A DNA stretch of 27,771 bases, taken from CAYFZR01 sp964347835 [NCBI: uncultured archaeon] (lineage in GTDB: Archaea; CAYFZR01). Positions 7,823 to 13,087 of this stretch are shown one piece after another. The stretch covers positions 1 to 27,771 of the forward strand of contig CAYFZR010000080.1 in the NCBI GenBank assembly GCA_964347835.1. The letters run 5' to 3'. The notes under the pieces are model-generated. The model made no database searches, was not told the DNA's origin, and saw only the letters and a list, made by a program, of their open reading frames with translations. Position 1 is the first letter of the stretch. Every line of letters starts with the position of its first letter. The position numbers and the translations under genes are program-made.

Positions 7823-8311
7823 ATGAATTCAGAACGTCAACATGGTATTGGAAAAGAACACCCATATAGCCATTTGATACAGCTTGGCTCGCCTATAATA
7901 TTTCTAATTGTTTTGAGTTTAGACTCTTTCGTTTTTAAATTCTTCGAGGAATTTACTCGTCCTATTGTATTACCCATACGATTAGGTTTGTTCTTTATTA
8001 CATTCATTGTCGCTTTATATCTCATTAAAGCATCACATGATGCTGTATTTGGTAGAAAAGAGCCAACATCCCTCATAAAAACCGGTGTATATGCTTATGT
8101 AAGACATCCAATGTATCTTGGAACTCTTTTATTATACTCCAGTTTTTTATTTTTAACAATGTCACTAATTTCCTTCATTCCAGTGATCGTTATTTTTTTT
8201 CTTTATAATAAATTAGCAACCCATGAAGAAAGAGATCTCGAAAGAATACTAGGACAGGAATATGTGGATTATAAGAAGCGAGTGGCAAGGTGGATTCCAA
8301 AAATATATTGA
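7823..8311 (+). CDS. Isoprenylcysteine methyltransferase-like membrane protein
   Basis: A 162-residue integral membrane protein of the ICMT/phospholipid-methyltransferase superfamily, which transfers methyl groups from S-adenosylmethionine to prenyl-cysteine ends, lipids or other small hydrophobic acceptors. Hydrophobic segments lie at about 20-40, 52-68 and 98-128. The diagnostic SAM-binding part is present: TGVYAYVRHPMYLGTLLLY (G-x-Y-x-x-x-R-H-P-x-Y-x-G), followed by the EERDLERILGQEYVDYKKRVARWIP segment with the conserved acidic pair. No CaaX-protein substrate is visible, and bacterial and archaeal members mostly have unknown acceptors. The ATG at 7823 has no ribosome site but a well-placed TATA box. 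A small ORF in another frame (7765-7869) with a strong GGGAGG overlaps its start. It is flanked by a divergent hsp20 operon and a repeat-rich gap. Confidence 0.85.
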   Translation: MNSERQHGIGKEHPYSHLIQLGSPIIFLIVLSLDSFVFKFFEEFTRPIVLPIRLGLFFITFIVALYLIKASHDAVFGRKEPTSLIKTGVYAYVRHPMYLGTLLLYSSFLFLTMSLISFIPVIVIFFLYNKLATHEERDLERILGQEYVDYKKRVARWIPKIY

Positions 8312-8415
8312 AAATCGCAATTCTTACCTACCCTCACCATGTCCAATCCTCTATCCTCCCTTGTTAAGGGTAAGTTGATTGAAATAAAACACCCATCTAG
8401 AAGGGGGATTTATTG

Positions 8416-8467
8416 CATTTTATACTGAAATTAGAAGTGGGTAATAATACATTTTATACTGAAATTA
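8416..8467. repeat. Direct repeat, two 18-bp exact copies
   Basis: The 18-bp sequence CATTTTATACTGAAATTA occurs at 8416-8433 and 8450-8467 (period 34). The similarity extends upstream with G-rich starts (GGGGG and GTGGG), so the unit is about 34 bp. The pair lies between AGAAGGGGG (8399-8407) and CCCCCTTTCT (about 8487-8496), which are complementary with one bulge and could close a long stem around both copies. No protein-coding frame covers it. Confidence 0.7.
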
Positions 8468-8555
8468 TCCTATCTTACCTTATCACCCCCTTTCTAAACC
8501 CCCATATATGTAGAAACAGCTCTCTTCTATCAGTGATAAGATAATTTTTATAATA

Positions 8556-8653
8556 TTGCGGATGCAACGAGCCACGTTGCTTTTGATCGAACTTTTTTTA
8601 AAAGTTCGTTGCGGGTGCAGCGAGCCACGCTGCATGGAACGAGCCACGCTGCG
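8556..8653. repeat. Hairpin array: GCARCG-AGCCA-CGYTGC copies
   Basis: Two 25-bp units (8556-8580 and 8609-8633) differ at three positions. Each ends in a 6-bp hairpin with the loop AGCCA: GCAACG/CGTTGC at 8564-8580 and GCAGCG/CGCTGC at 8617-8633. Two of the three differences form a compensating A-T to G-C change in the stem. A third, incomplete copy (ACGAGCCACGCTGC) lies at 8639-8652. Between the first two is a 9-bp hairpin, CGAACTTTT/AAAAGTTCG with loop TTT (8588-8608). The array immediately follows the rimI stop in its direction of transcription. Confidence 0.75.
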
Positions 8654-8655
8654 AT

Positions 8656-9099
8656 TTATTCTCCACTTATCTCCTTTACCATCAAAAGTGCGTTTTCACC
8701 ATCGCTATAGTAAAAACGTAAAGTTTCTATTTCTAAAAAACCTAACGATTTGTACATGTTTATTGCAGCGATATTTCCTTCTCTGACCTCTAATTTAATA
8801 TATTTTACTCCTTTCTTCTTTAGATCGTCAATAATGAAATTCATCAGAGAAATACCTATTTTTCTCCTTCTCCAGTTGGGATCGACAGCAATGGACAGGA
8901 GATGACCTATTTCTTTAGTTTCTAGAACATAGATAGCGTATGCTACAATTGCATCTCGGATTTCCACTACAATGAATCCCTTCGGATTGTAATGAAATAA
9001 ATCCAAAAAACCAATATGCGACCATGGATCTTTAAATGAGGCTTTTTCTATCTCTATTACTCTGCTAAAGTCTGAATGGGACATAGGTCTGATCTTCAT
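8656..9099 (-). CDS. rimI: GNAT N-acetyltransferase, RimI/Ard1 type
   Basis: A 147-residue GCN5-related acetyltransferase. In archaea such proteins acetylate protein N-termini. The fold is complete: the N-terminal IRPMSHSDFSRVIEIEKASFKDPWS with the typical helix and PW motif, the central beta strands (GFIVVEIRDAIVAYAIYV, HLLSIAVDPNWRRRKIGISLM) with the acetyl-CoA pyrophosphate loop R-R-x-x-x-G as RRRKIG, and the late strands IKLEVREGNIAAINMYKSLGFLEIE with the conserved N-x-x-A-x-x-x-Y. Its ATG overlaps the amzA stop by four bases (ATGA), so the two are translationally coupled. The second Gly of the usual R-x-x-G-x-G/A loop is Ile-Gly-Ile here, a mild deviation. A hairpin array begins right after its stop codon. 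Confidence 0.88.
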   Translation of the reverse strand: MKIRPMSHSDFSRVIEIEKASFKDPWSHIGFLDLFHYNPKGFIVVEIRDAIVAYAIYVLETKEIGHLLSIAVDPNWRRRKIGISLMNFIIDDLKKKGVKYIKLEVREGNIAAINMYKSLGFLEIETLRFYYSDGENALLMVKEISGE

Positions 9100-9623
9100 T
9101 CAAACTTCCTCCAACAAATGTTACAGAATTCGTCTCTTTTGTAATCCACATCCTTAATACTGTTTGAAAATGACATTACACAACTTCTATCTCCGCAGTG
9201 TGGCAATCCAAGTACGTGACCTAACTCGTGAATAACTTCTTTTTTTAATCTGATCTTTAGTAATTCTCTATTCGCATTAGATCTATAAAACTCAGGTCTT
9301 AATCTATGTAGGGAAACTATACATGCATTTCCGTGTATCTTTGCCTGTCCGAACACGAAGTTCAGTCCTGGCACAAAAAGATCTTCCGAAGTGATTCCTA
9401 CCAAAATGATTCCCATATCCTTCCCAAGTTTATCAATTTCTTCTAAAATTATATCTGACTTGTATTGTCCTCTATTTTTGTTCCATGACTGTTCAGGAAT
9501 TGGTAGAGAAGTATCGGATACTTTTAACGTAACAATTCCCTTGAAAATCTCCTCTATCTCATCTGTTATTAGGTACAATATTTCATCTACTACCTTACCA
9601 ACTGTCACCAAAAGAACATCCAT
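9096..9623 (-). CDS. amzA: Archaemetzincin, zinc metalloprotease
   Basis: A 175-residue metalloprotease of the archaemetzincin family (metzincin clan), which occurs in archaea and vertebrates and whose natural substrates are poorly known. The full family signature is visible: H132-E133-x2-H136-x2-G-x2-H142-C143 (HELGHVLGLPHC), C148-V-M150 for the Met-turn, and C167-x2-C170 near the end, the Cys residues binding a second zinc ion. The preceding part alternates strand and helix (MDVLLVTVGKVVDEILYLIT, GIILVGITSEDLFVPGLNFVFGQA). There is no signal peptide, so it acts in the cytoplasm. A TATA-like stretch (TGTATAAG, near 9644-9651) lies about 25 nt before the ATG and no ribosome site is present, so the mRNA may be leaderless. 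It forms a two-gene operon with rimI; a link between the protease and N-terminal acetylation is only suggested by this. Confidence 0.95.
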   Translation of the reverse strand: MDVLLVTVGKVVDEILYLITDEIEEIFKGIVTLKVSDTSLPIPEQSWNKNRGQYKSDIILEEIDKLGKDMGIILVGITSEDLFVPGLNFVFGQAKIHGNACIVSLHRLRPEFYRSNANRELLKIRLKKEVIHELGHVLGLPHCGDRSCVMSFSNSIKDVDYKRDEFCNICWRKFE

Positions 9624-9752
9624 TAATTTTTGTTTCTATAAACTTATACAAAAATCATATCCAAAGTTTCAGAACAAAAAAATATATTAAAGAGGATTTA
9701 CATATCAAATAATTGTTTAATACATAAAGTAAGATGATTTAGATTAGAGAAG

Positions 9753-10052
9753 ATGGTTATGGAGTCTAGCGATAATCTAATAGTGGACTTGGAGGATAAG
9801 TTCAGAAAAGTTCAGAGAAACATCCCAGTTCGAAGAAGAATGGAAATTACCAGAAATTTTGAACTGATAAAGAGCAATCCCCAATTCGATAACCTTGATC
9901 TCATTAGAGAAGTAGAGATCGAATTAAACAAGTATCTAACCCCCAACATAACATGGAAGATGAGATTTAACCTTATATTTACCCACCCCGTATTTTGGAT
10001 CATTTTACTATCAGGCATACTTTTAGAATTCCTACTTTTAAGGTTCACTTAA
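9753..10052 (+). CDS. Small protein with C-terminal membrane anchor
   Basis: I do not recognise a family. The 99 residues divide into a charged helical part (about 1-72, rich in Arg, Glu, Asn and Lys, with two possible helices around DLEDKFRKVQ and DLIREVEIELNKYL) and one hydrophobic segment at the extreme C-terminus (PVFWIILLSGILLEFLLLRF, about 79-98) that would make it a tail-anchored protein facing the cytoplasm. The start is uncertain between ATG 9753 and ATG 9759 (MESSDN); a TATA-like TTTAATAC at 9716-9723 is about 30-35 nt upstream and there is no clear ribosome site. It stands 50 bp before the nicotinamidase-like gene, which seems to have its own promoter. Coding potential is supported by a compact, biased composition. 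Confidence 0.65.
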   Translation: MVMESSDNLIVDLEDKFRKVQRNIPVRRRMEITRNFELIKSNPQFDNLDLIREVEIELNKYLTPNITWKMRFNLIFTHPVFWIILLSGILLEFLLLRFT

Positions 10053-10071
10053 ATCTTGATACGCGACAAAT

Positions 10072-10080
10072 ACTTAAATA
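10072..10080 (+). promoter_or_regulatory. TATA box for the isochorismatase-family gene
   Basis: ACTTAAATA is centred 27 nt before the ATG at 10103 with a purine-rich GCGACAA element just upstream resembling a BRE. No ribosome site intervenes, which supports a leaderless start at 10103 and argues against the longer frame that opens at 9995. Confidence 0.5.
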
Positions 10081-10102
10081 CCTACCACGACTTAACTTTG
10101 GG

Positions 10103-10645
10103 ATGTTTATGAAGGCATTACTAATTATAGATATGTTAAAAGACTTTGTTAAAGAAAATGCTCCACTAGAAGTCCCAGAATCGAGAAATATTATTATACC
10201 AATAAAAAATTTAATAACAAGGGCTAGAGAAACAAAAACGCCAATATTATACATAAGCGATAGCCACAGGGAGGATGACCCTGAATTTAATATATGGCCC
10301 AAGCACTGTGTAAGTGGTACAGAAGGATCAGAAGTTATAGATGAACTCAAACCGGAAAAAAATGATTACATCGTGCGTAAAAGGAAATATAGCGGATTTT
10401 TCGGCACTGATTTAGACTTAATTTTGAGGGAACTCAGCGTAGATGAGTTAATAATTACAGGAGTTGTCACAAACATATGTGTATTGTATACTTCGAGTGA
10501 CGCGGCTAATCGTGGATATAGTATAGTTGTTCCAAGAGACTGTATCGCAGGATTGAATAAAGAAGACCATGAATGGGCCCTTAAACAAATAGAAGAGATT
10601 TTAAACGGAAAAATCTTAGATTCAAGTGATATAGAATGGACATAG
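10103..10645 (+). CDS. pncA: Nicotinamidase-like cysteine hydrolase (isochorismatase family)
   Basis: Probably converts nicotinamide to nicotinate in NAD salvage. The 180 residues contain the catalytic triad D10 (LLIIDMLKDF), K93 (VRKRKYSGF) and C126 (GVVTNICV), the cis-peptide segment GVVT, and the segment D53-S-H55 followed by WPKHCVSGTEG with H68, the metal-binding arrangement of nicotinamidases as opposed to plain isochorismatases. YSGFFGTDLD matches the family as well. A frame is open from 9995, but the extra residues would cover the promoter and overlap the preceding gene, so I start at ATG 10103; ATG 10109 is the alternative. The next gene starts 10 bases before this stop, so the two are one transcription unit. 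Substrate is inferred from motifs; related archaeal hydrolases with other amide substrates cannot be ruled out. Confidence 0.85.
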   Translation: MFMKALLIIDMLKDFVKENAPLEVPESRNIIIPIKNLITRARETKTPILYISDSHREDDPEFNIWPKHCVSGTEGSEVIDELKPEKNDYIVRKRKYSGFFGTDLDLILRELSVDELIITGVVTNICVLYTSSDAANRGYSIVVPRDCIAGLNKEDHEWALKQIEEILNGKILDSSDIEWT

Positions 10646-10941
10646 GAAAAATATATTGTGTTGAGAAGTTTGAAGGTACGGAAAGGATAGGAGATCCTGT
10701 TGAAGCTGTATTAATACCCAGGAAGTTAAAAATTAAAAAGAAGGTAAAATTAGGTGGAGTTGAAGGCAGGGTATATGCTCACATCCCTAGTTCTAACGAA
10801 GAGGCGATATCTCTCTTAGAACTTTCGGTAAGAACAGATTTAGATCCCGATTTTTTATATGATGTACTGAAAAAATTAGAAGATAGAAATTTAATTATGC
10901 TCTGGTCTGAAGAGCGTAATATAGAACCAACAGGTTGCTGA
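10636..10941 (+). CDS. Unrecognised 101-aa protein, possible winged-helix C-terminus
   Basis: I recognise no family. The N-terminal half (about 1-50) is strand-rich with basic and hydrophobic residues (AVLIPRKLKIKKKVKLGGVE). The C-terminal half (NEEAISLLELSVRTDLDPDFLYDVLKKLEDRNLIMLW) has the spacing of a winged helix-turn-helix: helix, turn, helix, then a strand pair. It could be a small regulator or a protein-binding module. The start ATG overlaps the nicotinamidase-like stop by 10 bases, with GTGAT six bases upstream acting as ribosome site, so it is translated from the same message. A single Cys pair (C8 and the terminal C101) has no obvious meaning. A link with NAD salvage is suggested only by the overlap. 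Confidence 0.6.
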   Translation: MDIGKIYCVEKFEGTERIGDPVEAVLIPRKLKIKKKVKLGGVEGRVYAHIPSSNEEAISLLELSVRTDLDPDFLYDVLKKLEDRNLIMLWSEERNIEPTGC

Positions 10942-10987
10942 TTCGTTTTCTTCTCATAGTTTCAAAAAAACACTGAAGAAAGGTAAA

Positions 10988-11584
10988 ATGAAAAAAGAGA
11001 CTTTTATCATAATATTTTTATCTGTTATTATTTTAAATATTTTAGATAGAAGAATTGAGATCTTTTCACTGAATGAAAATTTATTAAAAGAGATTTTCTT
11101 ATTCTTTTTTACGCCTTTAATATTATACTTTTTTATGGAGAAAAATTTACGTAATTTAGGCTTTACTCTAATGAGTAAGAGAAGTTTATTCTATGTTCTT
11201 CTTCTACTACTTATTTCCCTTCCTATTTCATTTTATGCGTCGAAGATACAGGAATTCAATATTTACTACCCAATTTGGAATGAGGAAGCAACATCTAATT
11301 TCTTATTATATCAATTAAAGATTGCTATCTTGATGTTCTGTACAGAGTTTTTTTACAGGGGATTTTTAATGCTTCCATTAAAAGAGGATATAGGAAGATG
11401 GAGCATTCTTTTGCAGAGTATACCTTATACTGTTGTTCACGTTGGAAAACCAAGTTTAGAAGTACCTTACTCTTTTTTTGCCGGTCTAATATTTGGATAC
11501 TTGGACTACAAAGAAGATTCCATCCTTCCCAGTTTCTTAGTTCATTGGATAGGTTCTGCTATATTTGAGTGGCTCTGTCTATGA
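10988..11584 (+). CDS. CPBP-family (Rce1/Abi-like) membrane protein with altered active site
   Basis: A 198-residue polytopic membrane protein with hydrophobic segments at about 5-20, 35-50, 65-85, 110-120, 135-150, 155-165 and 180-198. The CPBP glutamic-protease motifs are recognisable but changed. Motif 1 reads C-T-E-F-F-Y-R-G, so the first Glu of E-E-x-x-x-R is Thr. Motif 2 is Y-T-V-V-H, keeping His. Motif 3 is H-W-I-G-S, keeping His but with Ser for the usual Asn four residues later. Sequences with a replaced first Glu form a known-looking subgroup with (W/T)EFFFRGF and IPY..LH.GKP, which this protein fits well, so the change is probably old. It may still be a protease with other residues, or a non-catalytic membrane protein. 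GAAAGGT before the ATG supports the start. Its last codons overlap the convergent methylthiotransferase gene by 6 bp. Confidence 0.82.
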   Translation: MKKETFIIIFLSVIILNILDRRIEIFSLNENLLKEIFLFFFTPLILYFFMEKNLRNLGFTLMSKRSLFYVLLLLLISLPISFYASKIQEFNIYYPIWNEEATSNFLLYQLKIAILMFCTEFFYRGFLMLPLKEDIGRWSILLQSIPYTVVHVGKPSLEVPYSFFAGLIFGYLDYKEDSILPSFLVHWIGSAIFEWLCL

Positions 11585-12823
11585 ACCCAAAAGGTAATTT
11601 TCCCTCGCGTCCGTAATATTTATCTCTGTAAACTCGTTGAATTTCTTTCCATCTTTTGAGACTATAACGGGTTTGTACGAGAAAGTTCTCGCGATAAAAT
11701 CATCTTTTTTACCTTCTTCGGATATAAGAGCCTTTAATCTCTTTCCAATCCATATTTTATTCTTCTCGAGAGAGATTCGAGCTCTCAATTTATTTATTTT
11801 TCTAGATCTATTCTTTTTTATCCAATCAGGTATCTGTTCCATCTTGCGTGCATTTGTGTAGGGTCTCGGTGAGAACCTCGTTATGTTCAATATATCAGGT
11901 TCTACTTCCTCAATTAGTCTATATGTATTCTGAAATTGCTCTTCCGTCTCGGTAGGAAATCCCACGATCACATCTGTTGATAGATTTAAATAAGGAATTT
12001 TACTTCTAAACTCATCCACTATGTATTTGAAATCCCCTACAGCATATTTTCTGTCCATCTTCTCCAAAATCTCGTTGTCTCCACTCTGTACTGGTAAATG
12101 TAAGAATTTGTAAATTTTTTCTGATTTAAAAGCATCTATCAATTCATCTATAAAATCTAAGGCATTAGATGGATTCATCATCCCTACTCTAACCCAAAAT
12201 TCGCCATCTATCTCACCGATCTCAAATAAAAGATCTGCTAAATTTATGCCTAAGTCATAACCATATGCAGACGTATCCAAAGCGGTGAGGAATATCTCCT
12301 TTCTACCTCTTTCTACGCATTCTTTTAACCTCTTTATTATACTTTCAAGAGGGAAACTCTTTAATTGACCTCTTGCCTTTTTTACTATACAGTAAGAGCA
12401 ACTTCCCAAACAGCCTTCGGAGATTTGTATTATCTTAGAATTCTCTATTGTAGGCAAATCAATTTTGTTAGGATGTTTTTCATCCAAAAAATCAGAATTT
12501 TTTTCTATTGCCAATACAATCTTATCCACGCTCTTCGGCCCTATAAGAATAGCCTTAGAATCAATCTGCTTTACAAGTTCGGGTTGAGCAACGCTCATGC
12601 AACCGCTTACAATAAGTTTTTTATTCGCTTCTTTGAGTTCTTTAATTCTTTTCACCATCTTTTTCTCGGTAGGCCCTTTTACCGTGCATGTGTTTATTAC
12701 TATTATATCAGCCTCGCTTAAAGAATCTACTAAAGAATAGCCATTCTTTGATAGAATGCCCTTTATAATATCTGCATCTCCCCTGTTCATGGTACATCCG
12801 TAGCTCTCGACGTAGGCTCTCAT
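11579..12823 (-). CDS. mtaB: tRNA A37 methylthiotransferase, archaeal e-MtaB type (MiaB-like)
   Basis: Radical-SAM enzyme that adds a methylthio group to threonylcarbamoyladenosine 37 of tRNAs that read ANN codons. The 414 residues show the three domains of the family: the N-terminal UPF0004 domain whose three Cys (C10 in YGCTMNRGD, C46 in NTCTVKGPTE, C75 in SGCMS) hold one Fe-S cluster, the radical-SAM core with C138-x3-C142-x2-C145 (GCLGSCSYCIVKKARG), and a C-terminal TRAM-like RNA-binding region (about 355-414). The MSVAQPE and HLPVQSGDNEILEKMDR segments fit the CDKAL1/e-MtaB branch. A TATA-like box (TTTAAATTA, 12845-12854) is 26 nt before the ATG and no ribosome site is present. The gene runs tail to tail into the CPBP gene with a 6-bp overlap. 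Upstream lies the hairpin region 12857-13051, outside the predicted transcript. Confidence 0.94.
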   Translation of the reverse strand: MRAYVESYGCTMNRGDADIIKGILSKNGYSLVDSLSEADIIVINTCTVKGPTEKKMVKRIKELKEANKKLIVSGCMSVAQPELVKQIDSKAILIGPKSVDKIVLAIEKNSDFLDEKHPNKIDLPTIENSKIIQISEGCLGSCSYCIVKKARGQLKSFPLESIIKRLKECVERGRKEIFLTALDTSAYGYDLGINLADLLFEIGEIDGEFWVRVGMMNPSNALDFIDELIDAFKSEKIYKFLHLPVQSGDNEILEKMDRKYAVGDFKYIVDEFRSKIPYLNLSTDVIVGFPTETEEQFQNTYRLIEEVEPDILNITRFSPRPYTNARKMEQIPDWIKKNRSRKINKLRARISLEKNKIWIGKRLKALISEEGKKDDFIARTFSYKPVIVSKDGKKFNEFTEINITDARENYLLGS

Positions 12824-12844
12824 GCAGATATAGAAAATATGAAA

Positions 12845-12854
12845 TAATTTAAAC
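12845..12854 (-). promoter_or_regulatory. TATA box for the methylthiotransferase gene
   Basis: On the minus strand AAGTTTAAATTATTTC contains a TATA-like core centred 26 nt before the ATG at 12823. The hairpin unit 12857-12924 begins 3 bp upstream of it, where a BRE would lie. Confidence 0.45.
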
Positions 12855-12856
12855 TT

Positions 12857-13051
12857 GTTGAGATCGACCTTCTGAAAGGTCGATCATCAGGTCGAATTGC
12901 TCCGCAATTCAACATCTCAACTAGAACTCCTTGAAAAAACAAAGCAAAATGTATGGGAGTTGCTCTACCTCCGAAGGAGGTACCACCACGACCTTCTAAA
13001 AGGTCGATCATTAGGTAGAATTCGCTAACGCGAATTCAACATCTCAACTAG
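12857..13051. repeat. Two copies of a ~63-bp hairpin-forming repeat element
   Basis: Copy A (12857-12924) and copy B (12989-13051) share the same order of parts. First is a hairpin on CGACCTT/AAGGTCG with loop CTGA or CTAA. Next is a linker ATCATYAGGT. Then comes a second hairpin whose stem differs in sequence but is paired in both (GAATTGC/GCAATTC with loop TCC at 12894-12910; GAATTCGC/GCGAATTC with loop TAAC at 13018-13037). Last is the identical tail AACATCTCAACTAG. In copy A the tail pairs with GTTGAGAT at 12857-12864, closing a three-way junction. Between the copies is another hairpin, TACCTCC/GGAGGTA with loop GAA (12966-12982). Along with the remainder of 12824-13087 there is no convincing gene. 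The region follows the larA-like stop and precedes the next gene on the same strand. Confidence 0.8.
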
Positions 13052-13087
13052 GAATTACGAAATAATTGACCTAAAAAAGCATAAAAT

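Larger units (their letters stand above)
8312..8655. other. 344-bp repeat-rich intergenic region
   Basis: No gene is supported here. Starting from the left it holds a small hairpin CCCTT-GTT-AAGGG (8359-8371), the 34-bp direct repeat (8416-8467), complementary C- and G-rich blocks, an inverted pair CTTATCAC/GTGATAAG (near 8478-8485 and 8533-8540), and an array of hairpins (8556-8655). It separates the end of the methyltransferase-like gene (+) from the end of rimI (-), so it is a tail-to-tail gap and could contain transcription end signals for both, or an independent small RNA. Confidence 0.6.

Noticed and set aside
8416-8467. Possible start of a CRISPR array
   Set aside because: Only two copies with a 16-bp interval, no further repeats and no cas genes in the window.
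9995-10102. N-terminal extension of the nicotinamidase-like protein
   Set aside because: The extra 36 residues overlap the preceding gene and the TATA box and match nothing in the family; the conserved protein begins at 10103 or 10109.
12820-13011. A 63-codon open frame upstream of the methylthiotransferase gene (minus strand)
   Set aside because: It consists almost wholly of the translated hairpin repeats, has no ribosome site and overlaps the real gene's start.
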